A stretch of 64,000 nucleotides of DNA from Agrobacterium tumefaciens. Its GTDB lineage: Bacteria; Pseudomonadota; Alphaproteobacteria; Rhizobiales; Rhizobiaceae. A model generated the notes under the pieces. The model saw only the letters and a program-made list of their open reading frames with translations. It made no database searches and had not been told where the DNA came from. Both the position numbers and the translations under genes were made by a program. Shown piece after piece: positions 1-8,479 of the stretch (within the stretch, counting starts at the first letter, position 1; each line of letters opens with the position of its first letter). Where the stretch lies: positions 1-64,000 of the forward strand of contig NZ_WJOK01000022.1 in the NCBI RefSeq assembly GCF_009649785.1, given 5' to 3'.

Positions 1-52
1 GCTGCGGGGTTAACAAACAGGATTAACGAAGATTATTTCGGCACAATTGCCG

Positions 53-790
53 TCAGTTGAACGATCTCACAAGGCTGCCGACCAGCAGGTTCCAGCCGTC
101 GATCAGCACGAAAAAAAGGATCTTGAACGGCAGGGAAATCGAGGTGGGTGGCAGCATCATCATGCCCATGGCCATGGTGATGGTGGCGACGATGAGATCG
201 ATGACCAGAAACGGCAGGATGATCAGGAAACCGATCTCGAAACCGCGCCGGATTTCCGAAAGCATGAAGGCCGGAACGAGCACGCGGTAGTCGACCACAT
301 TGTCGGTCATCACGACCTGTCCGCGCTCGCGGGCGATATCGACGAACAGCTTCAGATCCTTGTCGCGCGTATTGGCGTTCATGAAGGTACGGAAGGGTTC
401 GGCGATGCGCCCAATCGCCTGCTGTTCGTTGATCTGGTTCTGCAGCAACGGCTGCACGCCGTCTGTCCAGGCTTTATCGAAGGTCGGCGACATGACGTAG
501 AAGGTCATGAACATCGCCATCGACAAGAGGATCATGTTCGACGGGGTCGAGGCAAGCCCCATGCCGGAGCGCAGGATCGAAAAGGCGATCACGAAGCGCG
601 GAAAGCTCGTGACCATGATCAGGATGCCCGGCGCGACTGACAAGACAGTCAAAAGGCCGAAGGTGCGAATGATCCATGCGGCGACGGATCCGTCTATCTG
701 TGTATTGAACAGATCGGTCGGAAATTGCTGGGCGTTGGCAAGGCCCGGCAAAGCCAAAAGAACAGCGATGGTAACAAGAAATCGAATCAT
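53..790 (-). CDS. fliP: Flagellar export gate protein FliP
   Basis: FliP forms, with FliQ and FliR, the core of the flagellar type III export gate in the inner membrane. The 245-residue product starts with a cleavable-looking signal peptide (about residues 1-20, ending ANA) as known FliPs do. It then shows the family's hydrophobic blocks, including the C-terminal stretch with GFLIILPFLVIDL and MGMMMLPP. Length matches the family. Its ATG overlaps the fliL stop as ATGA, so it is the last visible gene of the flgB-fliP operon. The C-terminus is complete, with its TGA near the window edge. Identification is secure. Confidence 0.97.
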   Translation of the reverse strand: MIRFLVTIAVLLALPGLANAQQFPTDLFNTQIDGSVAAWIIRTFGLLTVLSVAPGILIMVTSFPRFVIAFSILRSGMGLASTPSNMILLSMAMFMTFYVMSPTFDKAWTDGVQPLLQNQINEQQAIGRIAEPFRTFMNANTRDKDLKLFVDIARERGQVVMTDNVVDYRVLVPAFMLSEIRRGFEIGFLIILPFLVIDLIVATITMAMGMMMLPPTSISLPFKILFFVLIDGWNLLVGSLVRSFN

Positions 791-1287
791 TCGATGACAA
801 AGGTCCGGAACATGACCTTGGATACGCGCCCTTGAGAGCGCAGGTCAACTCGTTCCTGAATGTCATCCTTAAGATATTGAAAGCCGCGCGGGCCTTCCAG
901 CTGCTGAAGGGAAACGGTGCGGACGTAGGCCATGATATCCTGATGGATATCCTCCGCGAGATTGACCTCTACCGGACCCTTGAACATCAGCGCCACTTCA
1001 AGCCGCACCCAGTTCGTGGAGGGGTATGCAAGGTTGGTGGTGATGGGATCGAGCTGGACGATACCGTTCGCCTCTGCCGGGATTTTATCGATGCCCTCGC
1101 CCTTCTTCTCGCCATGTTCGCCGGCGGCAGCCGGGGCATGCGCCTCGGCGCCGGCGATCTTCGGGGCGACCATGCCGCCCACGAACCAGCCGCCGCCCGC
1201 ACCCAGCAGGGTGAGGATTGCAACGCCAGCGATGGTCATGACCATCGGCGAGGATTTTTTCTTGCCCTCAGTCTGTTCGTTTTCCAT
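787..1287 (-). CDS. fliL: Flagellar basal-body protein FliL
   Basis: FliL is a single-pass inner-membrane protein around the stator that supports torque generation. The 166-residue product has a short charged cytoplasmic N-terminus (ENEQTEGKKKSS), one membrane segment at about residues 16-38 rich in Gly/Ala, and a periplasmic domain. The C-terminus ends in the family-like pattern RVSKVMFRTFVIE. It lies 28 bases downstream of flgH and overlaps fliP by four bases, so translation is probably coupled. A second, shorter protein with a possible FliL-like periplasmic domain lies at 33309-33845. Confidence 0.93.
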   Translation of the reverse strand: MENEQTEGKKKSSPMVMTIAGVAILTLLGAGGGWFVGGMVAPKIAGAEAHAPAAAGEHGEKKGEGIDKIPAEANGIVQLDPITTNLAYPSTNWVRLEVALMFKGPVEVNLAEDIHQDIMAYVRTVSLQQLEGPRGFQYLKDDIQERVDLRSQGRVSKVMFRTFVIE

Positions 1288-1315
1288 GGGTCAGTCCCGC
1301 TTTCGCATGTCGGCG

Positions 1316-2032
1316 TCAGAGCGGCGAGAACAGGTCGACGACCTGCTGACCGACCGGGGGTTGCTGCACTTCCGTCAGGCGGCCGCGGCCACCGTAGGAG
1401 ATGCGCGCCTCGGCGATGCGCTCGTAGGAGATCATGTTCTGCGCATCGACATCCTGCGGCCTGACGATACCGCCCACGTTGAGGATGCGGATTTCGTGAT
1501 TCACGCGCACCTCCTGCGAACCGCTGATGATGAGGTTGCCGTTTTCGAGAATGCCGGTCACCACGGCCGCCACCATCAGCGTCAGCTTTTCGGAACGCTT
1601 GGTCTTGCCCTTGGCCTGGGTGTCGGTGTCGGAGCCGTATTTGATGTTGGAATCTGCCTCCGGCGTCCAACCTAAGATTTCCGCCTTTGCCTTCCAGTTC
1701 AGGCCGCTGGAATTGGTGCGGTTGCGCTCGGTTTCGTTGTCGAAATCGGCCTTGTCGTTGATCTGGATGTTGACGGTCAGGATGTCGCCGATGTTAAGCG
1801 CACGTAGATCCTTGAACAGCGCACCCTGGCTGTCGCTCCACAACGAATAGCCGCTCGCCATGTGCTTTGGCTGCTTCGGATACATGCCCATCTGCGGCGT
1901 CTGGCTGAATTGCAGGCCGCTGCCGATCGGGCTCATCGCGGGAGCGTTGCCGATTTCCTTCAGGGTCTGGTTGTTCTGGCAGCCGGCAAGCAGGGCAAGC
2001 GGCAGGAGGAGGGCCGGAAGACGCGGGGTCAT
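1316..2032 (-). CDS. flgH: Flagellar L-ring lipoprotein FlgH
   Basis: FlgH builds the L ring in the outer membrane. The N-terminus is a lipoprotein signal peptide with lipobox LAGC, predicting lipidation of Cys18. The rest (238 residues in all) has FlgH hallmarks such as SLWSDSQGALFKDLRA, IGDILTV and GNLIISGSQEVRVN. It overlaps the motE stop by four bases and is followed by fliL. Neighbours flgI and flgA supply the P ring and its chaperone. Identification is secure. Confidence 0.96.
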   Translation of the reverse strand: MTPRLPALLLPLALLAGCQNNQTLKEIGNAPAMSPIGSGLQFSQTPQMGMYPKQPKHMASGYSLWSDSQGALFKDLRALNIGDILTVNIQINDKADFDNETERNRTNSSGLNWKAKAEILGWTPEADSNIKYGSDTDTQAKGKTKRSEKLTLMVAAVVTGILENGNLIISGSQEVRVNHEIRILNVGGIVRPQDVDAQNMISYERIAEARISYGGRGRLTEVQQPPVGQQVVDLFSPL

Positions 2033-2565
2033 GAAGGATCCTTCGAAGTGTTTTTGTCGATTGCCTGCGACATGATGCCGGCGACGATTGCGGCTTTCTG
2101 AGCATCCATTTCACTGAGGATGAGGCCCGATTGGCGCGGCGGAAGCTGCATGATGATGGCAGCCGCGATTTCCACATGCATCTTCTCGAGCTGCGGTGCT
2201 GCGGCATCCGCCTTCATCGTCTTGTAGATATTGACCAGATTGCTTTTCGCCTGCTCGAGGAAATGATTGCGGCGTGCCAGCCAGTCCTCATATTCCGCCT
2301 TGCGGTCCTGCAACGCGGAAATGCGCTCGTTGACGTCAGCCTGAAGCTTTTCCAGCTCCTGCTTCTGCATGAGATAGCGCTGGTCGCGGGCCGCATCGGC
2401 AATATTGGTGCAGAATTTCTGGATTTCATCCTGCGTGCTGAGTTCGGACACCACGTTCTGCTGGCTTTCGGCGCCGGCGGCGGGCAACAGGAAAAGCAGC
2501 GAGGCAACGGCCGCGAACCGGGTAAAGCCGTTCCTGAAAGCAGTTTTCTTCTGAAGTTCCATCAT
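2029..2565 (-). CDS. motE: MotE, periplasmic chaperone for MotC
   Basis: In Sinorhizobium meliloti, MotE is a periplasmic chaperone that stabilises MotC, a protein needed with MotB for motor function. The 178-residue product has a signal peptide (about residues 1-32), a single mature cysteine at residue 52 (KFCTN), and a long helical central part (MQKQELEKLQADVNERIS and onward). The cysteine matches the disulfide-linked dimer described for the S. meliloti protein. The C-terminal part, with MQLPPRQSGLILSEMD, is a MotE/MgtE-N-like helical repeat. The gene overlaps flgI and flgH by four bases each. MotC is encoded about 17 kb away at 19112-20389. Confidence 0.88.
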   Translation of the reverse strand: MMELQKKTAFRNGFTRFAAVASLLFLLPAAGAESQQNVVSELSTQDEIQKFCTNIADAARDQRYLMQKQELEKLQADVNERISALQDRKAEYEDWLARRNHFLEQAKSNLVNIYKTMKADAAAPQLEKMHVEIAAAIIMQLPPRQSGLILSEMDAQKAAIVAGIMSQAIDKNTSKDPS

Positions 2566-3683
2566 TGCAGCACGAGCTCCGCCTGAAGGGCGCCGGCGGA
2601 TTTGATGCCTTGCAGAATGGCGATGATGCCGTCCGCCTTGAGCCCGATGCTGTTGAGACCGGCAACCAGCGTGCGAAGGTCAGGGCCTTCGACGATGGCG
2701 ACCTTGCTGCCTTCCTGCAGTGCCATGATATCCGTCTGCGGTTGCACCGCCGTCTCGCCGCGCGAGAAGGGCGCGGGCTGGATGACCTGCGGCGATTCCG
2801 TCACCTGCACGGTCAGCGTTCCATAGCTCACCGCCACGCGGGAAATACGCACATCCGCGCCTATGACGATCGTGCCCGTGCGCTCGTTGATCACGACTTT
2901 CGCCGGCGTATCCGTCTGGACCGTCAGGTTTTCGATTTCCGCCATCAACCGCGTCAGGTCGGCGGTGCGAGGCTTCTGCACCGAGATTTCCTGCGAATCG
3001 CGCGGTTCGGCGATGCCATCACCGTAACGGGCGCGGGCAAAGGCGTTAACGACATCGGCGACGCGCACCGCGGTCGAAAAATCGGGATTGCGCAGCTGAA
3101 GGACCAGATTGACCGAATCCTTGAATTTCGACGGCAGTTCCCGCTCGATGATCGCGCCGTTCGGCACACGCGCCGAGGTCGTTACGCCCTGCGTCAATGT
3201 CGCTGCATCGCCCTGTGCCGAAAAGCCGTTGACGATCAGTGCTCCCTGCGCGACCGCATAGATCTGCCCGTCTGCACCGGAAAGCGATGTCATGATGAGG
3301 TTGCCGCCGCGAAGCGAGGAGGCGTCGCCGAGCGAGCTGACCGTCACGTCTACACGGCTGCCGGGGCTGGCGAATGGCGGCAGGTTGGCCGTTACCATCA
3401 CGGCGGCGATGTTCTTGGCATTGGACTGGCCGCCCTGCGTGGTGATGCCGAGGTTCTGCAGCATGGCGCGCATGGACTGTTCGGTGAAGGGTGAAGAGCG
3501 CAGGCTGTCGCCGGTGCCCTGTAGGCCCACGACGAGACCATATCCGATCAGCTGGTTGTCGCGTCCGGCCTGCAGGGATGCGATATCCTTGATACGGGAC
3601 GTGTCTGCCTGGGCTGGCGGCGTCGAGATGAAGGGCAGGGCCGAAATGACCAGAGCCGCACAGAGGATACGAAGCACTTTCAT
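2562..3683 (-). CDS. flgI: Flagellar P-ring protein FlgI
   Basis: FlgI forms the periplasmic P ring around the rod. The 373-residue protein has a signal peptide cleaved about residue 26 (AQA), followed by the very conserved RIKDIASLQAGRDNQLIGYG block and GLVVGLQGTGDS. Later motifs include AARVVINERTGT-like KVVINERTGTIVIG. Length is typical. Its ATG overlaps the flgA stop and its stop overlaps motE, so flgA-flgI-motE-flgH are probably translationally coupled. Confidence 0.97.
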   Translation of the reverse strand: MKVLRILCAALVISALPFISTPPAQADTSRIKDIASLQAGRDNQLIGYGLVVGLQGTGDSLRSSPFTEQSMRAMLQNLGITTQGGQSNAKNIAAVMVTANLPPFASPGSRVDVTVSSLGDASSLRGGNLIMTSLSGADGQIYAVAQGALIVNGFSAQGDAATLTQGVTTSARVPNGAIIERELPSKFKDSVNLVLQLRNPDFSTAVRVADVVNAFARARYGDGIAEPRDSQEISVQKPRTADLTRLMAEIENLTVQTDTPAKVVINERTGTIVIGADVRISRVAVSYGTLTVQVTESPQVIQPAPFSRGETAVQPQTDIMALQEGSKVAIVEGPDLRTLVAGLNSIGLKADGIIAILQGIKSAGALQAELVLQ

Positions 3684-4168
3684 TTCGCCATAACCTGAAT
3701 GGTTCCGTCCTTCATGACGGTACCGCTGACCATCACGCCGGAATCGATGTTGCGTACCCTTACGACCTCGCCGAGCGAGCCGTCGCTCATGGGCGTTCCG
3801 GATGCCATCAGCGTCATGTTGCCGATGTGGAAAACGAGTTTGACGCTCGTGCCGCGCACCACAAGTGACGGTTCACGAAGCGCTGCAATGGGGATTGTGC
3901 GGCCGGGAAGCAATGTCTGCTTGGAGATCATGCCTTCCACTTCGCTGATATCGCTCGCGTAACCAGCGGAAATGTTGGGGTTGGTCACTTCCACCGGCTT
4001 CACTTGTTCGGGCGTGATCGTCTCGCCCGGATAGATCGTGCGAGTAGGAACCAGCGCCGTCGGTGCCTGTGCAAAAGCGGGTGCCATGGCACCCAGTGAA
4101 AAGGCAGACGCAAGGCACATACGGACGAGTGCCGTTCTGCAGCTGCTATGTTTCCGGCCAAACCTCAT
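3680..4168 (-). CDS. flgA: P-ring assembly chaperone FlgA
   Basis: FlgA is the periplasmic chaperone for P-ring assembly. The 162-residue product has a long basic signal peptide (about residues 1-34, ending AFAQ) and an SAF domain (TRTIYPGETITPEQV...). The C-terminus, with VRVRNIDSGVMVSGTVMKDGTIQV, is the characteristic FlgA end. It follows flgG by 20 bases and overlaps flgI. It is shorter than enterobacterial FlgA (about 219), as is usual for the single-domain alphaproteobacterial form. Confidence 0.93.
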   Translation of the reverse strand: MRFGRKHSSCRTALVRMCLASAFSLGAMAPAFAQAPTALVPTRTIYPGETITPEQVKPVEVTNPNISAGYASDISEVEGMISKQTLLPGRTIPIAALREPSLVVRGTSVKLVFHIGNMTLMASGTPMSDGSLGEVVRVRNIDSGVMVSGTVMKDGTIQVMAK

Positions 4169-4188
4169 GTCCGCCTGCCTTTCCGTTC

Positions 4189-4977
4189 TTACTTCAGGTT
4201 CTTGCTGACAATCGAAGCCATTTCGTCAGCGGTGGTGATGACCTTGGAATTCATCTCGTAGGCGCGCTGCGCCGTGATGAGGTCGGTGATTTCCTTGACG
4301 GCATCGACGTTCGAGCCTTCGAGGTAGGATTGCTTGATGTAGCCGTAGCTCGGATCGTCAGGCACGCCGATAACGGCGGCGCCGGAGGCCGGCGTCTGGG
4401 AAAAGAGGTTGTCGCCGAGCGGCTTCAGACCCGCCTCGTTGGCAAAGTTGGCGATGGTCAACTGGCCGAGTTCAGTGAAATCCGCAGCGTTACCGATGCG
4501 GGCGGTCACCTGACCCGTGCGGGTGATGGTGATGTCCTGCGCGTCGGTCGGGATATTGATGTTCGGGATGACATTGTAGCCATCAACCGTCACGAGGTTG
4601 CCGTCAGCATTCTTGTTGAAGGCGCCGGCGCGGCTGTAGAGCGTCGAACCGTCGGCCGCCTCGATCTGAAACCAGCCCTGGCCGATGATTGCCACGTCGA
4701 GCTTGTTGCCGGTTTCGATCAGGTTGCCCTGGGTGTGGATGTTGCGCACCGCGGAAGTCTGCACGCCGAGGCCGATATTCGCTCCCTCAGGCACGATCGC
4801 CTGGTTGGCACGGTTCGGCACACCCTGCATGCGTTCGGTCTGGTACAGAAGATCGGTAAACTCTGCACGCGCGCGCTTGTAGCCGGTGGTGTTGATGTTG
4901 GCGATGTTGTTGGCAATGACTTCCAGATTGGTCTGCTGGGCGTCCATACCGGTGGCAGCGATGGCAAGAGCTCTCAT
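4189..4977 (-). CDS. flgG: Distal rod protein FlgG
   Basis: FlgG forms the distal rod. The 262-residue protein shows the N-terminal rod/hook motif ([20 protein letters not shown]), the FlgG-specific block [22 protein letters not shown], and the C-terminal helix ([20 protein letters not shown], then [13 protein letters not shown]). Length equals that of typical FlgG (about 260). A RIME-like repeat separates it from fliE upstream, so its expression could differ from that of flgB, flgC and fliE. Confidence 0.97.
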   Translation of the reverse strand: MRALAIAATGMDAQQTNLEVIANNIANINTTGYKRARAEFTDLLYQTERMQGVPNRANQAIVPEGANIGLGVQTSAVRNIHTQGNLIETGNKLDVAIIGQGWFQIEAADGSTLYSRAGAFNKNADGNLVTVDGYNVIPNINIPTDAQDITITRTGQVTARIGNAADFTELGQLTIANFANEAGLKPLGDNLFSQTPASGAAVIGVPDDPSYGYIKQSYLEGSNVDAVKEITDLITAQRAYEMNSKVITTADEMASIVSKNLK

Positions 4978-4995
4978 GTCATTTTTCCTGCGGGG

Positions 4996-5103
4996 CTAGA
5001 GCATTTCCAGTAAAGGCGCGGAGCGGTTCTGCGTCCGGAAAGTGCTTAAAAACAAAGGCCTAGAGCGCGGCCAACGATTGGCTTCAAACCGGACGCGCTC
5101 TAG
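4996..5103. repeat. RIME-like nested palindromic repeat between fliE and flgG
   Basis: This 108-base stretch is bounded by 7-base inverted ends (CTAGAGC at 4996-5002, GCTCTAG at 5097-5103). It contains further pairs: 5031-5038 with 5089-5096 (GCGTCCGG/CCGGACGC), 5060-5069 with 5094-5103 (CTAGAGCGCG/CGCGCTCTAG), and 5070-5074 with 5078-5082. Length, nested palindromes and the AGAGCATTTCC / AAAACAAAG words fit the Rhizobium-specific intergenic mosaic element class (RIME1). Its right edge supplies the fliE stop codon. Confidence 0.8.
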
Positions 5104-5435
5104 ATCTGCATCTTGGTAATGTCGAGATAGGCCGACACGATCTTGTCGCGGAACGCGATGGCCGTTTGCAGCGACTGCTCGGCCGAAAGCACGGCATCGA
5201 CCACTTCGCGTGTGTTTGCCTTGCCCTGAATACCTTCGAAGGAGGCCACTTCCGCCTTCTTCAGGTTGTTCATCGCATCCGTCGACATATTGCCGAGAAC
5301 GCTTGCGAAGCTTGCGCCCGTCTGCTGGGCGGGCGTCGTCTGCTGGCTGCCGAAAATGCTGTCGGTCAGCGAAGAGACGTTGCTCGTGCCACGCGTGAGC
5401 GAGAGGGAACCGAGTTGTTTGATGCCGTCGATCAT
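5100..5435 (-). CDS. fliE: Flagellar MS-ring/rod junction protein FliE
   Basis: FliE joins the MS ring to the proximal rod and is needed early in export. The 111-residue product has the family C-terminus ([20 protein letters not shown] then [17 protein letters not shown]). The conserved 'yqeImrMqI'-type ending is intact. It overlaps flgC by four bases. Its stop codon TAG (5100-5102 read in reverse) lies within the terminal palindrome of the RIME-like repeat, so insertion occurred exactly at the gene end or supplied the present stop. Confidence 0.95.
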   Translation of the reverse strand: MIDGIKQLGSLSLTRGTSNVSSLTDSIFGSQQTTPAQQTGASFASVLGNMSTDAMNNLKKAEVASFEGIQGKANTREVVDAVLSAEQSLQTAIAFRDKIVSAYLDITKMQI

Positions 5436-5851
5436 TGCGATGCTTTCAGAAGGTCGATGGTGGAGGCGACGAGGTCGCGTGTCTGGCGGATGACCTGAAG
5501 GTTGGCGTCGTAGCTGCGGTTGGCTTCGCGCATATCCGCCATTTCGATCAGGACGTTGACGTTCGGCATCTTGACCATGCCGCTGGTGTCGGCGGCCGGA
5601 TTGCCGGGGTCGTATTCATGGACGAAATCGCCGCGGTCGACGCCAAGCTTCTTTACCGTCACGCGCTGCACGCCGCTTACGCGGTCAAGCTCGGAGCCGA
5701 ATGTCACGGTCTTGCGGCGATAGGGGTCGGCGCCAGGCGTGTCGCCGGTCGATCTTGCGTTGGCAATGTTTTCCGAAACGATACGTAGTCGGGTGGACTG
5801 CACTTCCAGGCCGCTGCCCGCGATCTTGCTCGCCGCACTCAAGGGATCCAT
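5432..5851 (-). CDS. flgC: Proximal rod protein FlgC
   Basis: FlgC is a proximal rod subunit. The 139-residue protein starts [20 protein letters not shown] and has the rod motif [16 protein letters not shown], the FlgC block [10 protein letters not shown], the [20 protein letters not shown] segment and the C-terminal [13 protein letters not shown] helix. Length is typical. It follows flgB with a 3-base gap and overlaps fliE. Confidence 0.97.
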   Translation of the reverse strand: MDPLSAASKIAGSGLEVQSTRLRIVSENIANARSTGDTPGADPYRRKTVTFGSELDRVSGVQRVTVKKLGVDRGDFVHEYDPGNPAADTSGMVKMPNVNVLIEMADMREANRSYDANLQVIRQTRDLVASTIDLLKASQ

Positions 5852-5854
5852 GGT

Positions 5855-6259
5855 TTACCTCTTTACCGTCATCAGCATCATGCGATGGAAGGATTTGACG
5901 AGACTGGCGTTCAGGTCGTATTGCCGCTTGATCTCGCCGGTCTTGGTCATTTCCTCGGCAAGCGCGACCGAATTGCCGGACTCCTGCATGCCGATCTCGT
6001 TATTGATCGGGTTGTCGCGCACCGCGATATTTTCGCTGAGCTCGCTAGCACCGAAATGGGCGGGATGGGTCTTCGCCATGCCGACCTGCTGGCTGGTGGC
6101 CTGCATGACCGCTTCGAAAGGACTGACATCCTTGGCGTGAAACTTGGGTGTGTTGGCGTTGGCGATGTTGGTCGCCACGACTTCCTGCCGCACGCTCAGC
6201 CATTCCGCTTGGCGGGAGGCCAGATCGAACAGTTGAATCGGTTGCATAGACTTCTCCAT
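5855..6259 (-). CDS. flgB: Proximal rod protein FlgB
   Basis: FlgB is a proximal rod subunit and the first gene of the minus-strand flgB-fliP operon. The 134-residue product has the rod motif QEVVATNIANANTPKFHAKD and a C-terminal helix (KTGEIKRQYDLNASLVKSFH). Two in-frame ATGs are close together (6259 and 6247). The upstream one is taken, but MQPIQLFDLA from the second is equally plausible. A CGCAAG-type motif pair lies 30-50 bases upstream. Confidence 0.95.
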   Translation of the reverse strand: MEKSMQPIQLFDLASRQAEWLSVRQEVVATNIANANTPKFHAKDVSPFEAVMQATSQQVGMAKTHPAHFGASELSENIAVRDNPINNEIGMQESGNSVALAEEMTKTGEIKRQYDLNASLVKSFHRMMLMTVKR

Positions 6260-6288
6260 CTCGTATGGCCCGAACCTACGGTGCTAAT

Positions 6289-6306
6289 CTTGCGTCAGAC
6301 TTGCGG
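6289..6306 (-). promoter_or_regulatory. Tandem CGCAAG motif before flgB
   Basis: Read on the minus strand, CCGCAAG (6306-6300) and ACGCAAG (6295-6289) are direct repeats 11 bases apart, starting 30-47 bases before the flgB ATG. The same CRCAAG word occurs before six other flagellar units in this window. An OmpR-family protein such as Rem binds direct repeats, so this is a candidate Rem site. It could equally be a -35-like element; this is inference. Confidence 0.5.
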
Positions 6307-6360
6307 TGAGGCGCGTAGGTGCGGAAGCACTGGAGAATCTGATCCCGAAGGCGATTGCGA

Positions 6361-6395
6361 AAACAAAAATGGCGCGCCGTTAAATGCGGCACGCC
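6361..6395 (-). terminator. Intrinsic terminator after the flgF-fliI operon
   Basis: On the minus strand, a 9-bp stem (6395-6387 GGCGTGCCG with 6379-6371 CGGCGCGCC, one G-U pair) and a 7-base loop are followed by ATTTTTGTTT. It lies about 90 bases after the 190-residue gene and about 100 bases before flgB. It therefore separates the two minus-strand flagellar operons. Confidence 0.85.
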
Positions 6396-6485
6396 ATGGG
6401 ATCGAATAGTGAATTGCGAAGACGTCTCCGTCCTGCCGGATTGGATCCGGCGACGGCAGCAGACTTCAGCAGAGTGCCGGTCTGA

Positions 6486-7058
6486 CTACTTCTCGGGATG
6501 ATAGGTTTTGCCGGAAGAAGTCTCTATCATCCACTCGCCGTCGCGCTGCTCGATTTTGGTCAGGCGCGCGTTGTCGGGCAATGTGGAGCCCACCCGCACC
6601 ATATACATGCCCGATCCGTCCTCGATGAGGGCGCGGCCGTTGGAGACATGCAGCAGGCGGAAGGACGTCTGGCCGGGGAAGGGCTGGTCTTCAAGCCCTG
6701 CGGCGAGATTGTTCTGCTTTTCCTTACCCTTTTCGCTGACCGTCGCCGTCGTCAGCATGTCCGGCAATTCGCCGGGCGCTGGCGCGTCTTCCTTGTTGCG
6801 ATTGGTCATGGCCAGGGGCGAAACGCTGAAGACTTCGCGCGGACCGGTATGGGGCAAGTCGCGCGTGCGGTCGCCGTCTGCCACTCTCATTCCAAACTTG
6901 TCCTCGTTGAAGAACACGTACCAGGGGAAAAATGCGGCGGCGGCGGCAAGTCCTATTCCCGTCCACGCCAGAATACGGTCGGGCGTGAAGAAGGGAGGCT
7001 GCGGCTGTACGTTCTCGAGGTCGCTATCGTCGATCTTGTCGATCTGTTTCTTTTTCAC
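6486..7058 (-). CDS. Unknown membrane-anchored protein of the flagellar cluster
   Basis: The 190-residue product is not recognised as a known flagellar component. It has a charged N-terminus (MKKKQIDKIDDSDLE), one membrane segment at about residues 29-51 ending in FFPWYVFF, and a periplasmic part. That part has a disordered middle (about 60-125) and a compact C-terminal domain containing FRLLHVSNGRALIEDGSGMY and VRVGSTLPDNARLTKIE. The last domain reads like a small beta-barrel of the PilP/secretion-accessory kind, but this is only a resemblance. Its start lies 3 bases after the fliI stop and it is last in the flgF-fliI operon, which argues for a motor or export role. Confidence 0.85.
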   Translation of the reverse strand: MKKKQIDKIDDSDLENVQPQPPFFTPDRILAWTGIGLAAAAAFFPWYVFFNEDKFGMRVADGDRTRDLPHTGPREVFSVSPLAMTNRNKEDAPAPGELPDMLTTATVSEKGKEKQNNLAAGLEDQPFPGQTSFRLLHVSNGRALIEDGSGMYMVRVGSTLPDNARLTKIEQRDGEWMIETSSGKTYHPEK

Positions 7059-7061
7059 GGG

Positions 7062-8468
7062 TCAGCCTCTCATTCTCGGGTTTACCTGTGGCTGATTATT
7101 TTGCACTCCACCGCGCAACGCGGTCGCCAGATCGGCGTAGGCGTCCTGCGCCGCCGGTTCATTCGGAAGCTGTTTCAGCGTTTCATAGATGATCGGAACC
7201 TGTTTCACCGCCATGTCGAGATCGGGATCGGTGCCGGGTCGATAACCGCCGATGAGGCGCAGGTCCCGCGTTTCCTCAAAGCGGTGCACCAGCGCTTTCA
7301 GACGCGACACCAGCTTTTCCTGATCCGGTGTCCATGCCTTCTTGGCGAGACGCGAGATCGAGGCCAGAGGATTGATCGGAGGATAGCGGCCTTCTTCTGC
7401 AAGGCTGCGATCCAGCACGATGTGGCCGTCGAGAATACCGCGGGTCGAATCGGCAATCGGATCGTTGTGGTTGTCGCCGTCCACCAGAATGGAGACGATG
7501 GCGGTGATGGTACCGCTGCCTTCGGCGCCGGGTCCCGCCCGCTCCAGAAGGCGCGGCAATTCGGTGAAGACCGAGGCCGGATAGCCGCGTGCCACCGGCG
7601 GTTCACCCGAAGCGACCGCCACTTCGCGGATCGCATGGGCAAAACGGGTCACGCTGTCGATGATAAGAAGGACGTTGTCGCCCCTGTCACGGAAATATTC
7701 GGCAATGGTGACGGCCGAAAGCGGCGCCATCTTGCGCAGCATCGGGCTTTCGTCGCTGGTCGCGACAACGGCAACGGACTTGCCCATATTCTCGCCCATC
7801 GTATCTTCGATGAACTCGCGCACTTCGCGACCGCGCTCGCCGACAAGTCCGATGACGACCTTGTCGAAGGCATCGGCCTTGGCAAGCATCGATAGCAGCG
7901 TGGATTTTCCCACGCCTGAGCCCGCAAAAATGCCGAGACGCTGGCCAAGGCAGAGAGGCGAGAAAATATCGATTGCCCGGACACCCGTCTTGAAAGGCGT
8001 CTCCACCCGCTTGCGCGTCATCGACGGCGGTGCATTGCTGGAAATCGGACGGCGCTCCGTGCCTGATGCAAGCGGACCCTTGCCATCGATGGGTTCGCCA
8101 AGCGCATTGATGGTGCGGCCGCACCAGCTGTCGTCAGGCGCAACGCGGAAGGCACCCTTGCGGATGACGGTGTCGTGAATGCCAATCGGCTCGCCCGGTT
8201 CGATGGGGCAGACGTAGCAGATATCGGGTTCCACGCGCACGACTTCGCCGAGATGGATACCGGTCGCGCTGCGATGGGCGACGAACTCGCCCAGCCTCAC
8301 ATGCCGCGACAGGCCGGAAACCGTGTAGTGTCCGGCGGCGATGGTGCGGACATGGCCGCCCGGCGCCACCGAAAACTCCGGATCGGCATAGTGTCCGGCA
8401 AGGCTGGCGAGCTGGGCGAGCTTGGGTGAAATCGCCTCGACCGTGAGCGTGGATTCCGGCATTGTCAT
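7062..8468 (-). CDS. fliI: Flagellar export ATPase FliI
   Basis: FliI is the cytoplasmic ATPase of flagellar type III export and is related to F1-beta. The 468-residue protein carries Walker A GSGVGKST at residues 183-190, the VGERGREVREF motif, Walker B-like LLIIDSVTRFAHA, and the substrate-side block PARGYPASVFTELPRLLERAG-like ARGYPASVFTELP. Two nearby ATGs (8468 and 8462) are possible. Its negative regulator FliH is probably the gene at 17185-17835 and its partner FliJ that at 31819-32238. flgF lies just upstream. Confidence 0.97.
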   Translation of the reverse strand: MTMPESTLTVEAISPKLAQLASLAGHYADPEFSVAPGGHVRTIAAGHYTVSGLSRHVRLGEFVAHRSATGIHLGEVVRVEPDICYVCPIEPGEPIGIHDTVIRKGAFRVAPDDSWCGRTINALGEPIDGKGPLASGTERRPISSNAPPSMTRKRVETPFKTGVRAIDIFSPLCLGQRLGIFAGSGVGKSTLLSMLAKADAFDKVVIGLVGERGREVREFIEDTMGENMGKSVAVVATSDESPMLRKMAPLSAVTIAEYFRDRGDNVLLIIDSVTRFAHAIREVAVASGEPPVARGYPASVFTELPRLLERAGPGAEGSGTITAIVSILVDGDNHNDPIADSTRGILDGHIVLDRSLAEEGRYPPINPLASISRLAKKAWTPDQEKLVSRLKALVHRFEETRDLRLIGGYRPGTDPDLDMAVKQVPIIYETLKQLPNEPAAQDAYADLATALRGGVQNNQPQVNPRMRG

Positions 8469-8479
8469 CGCTCAGTTCC

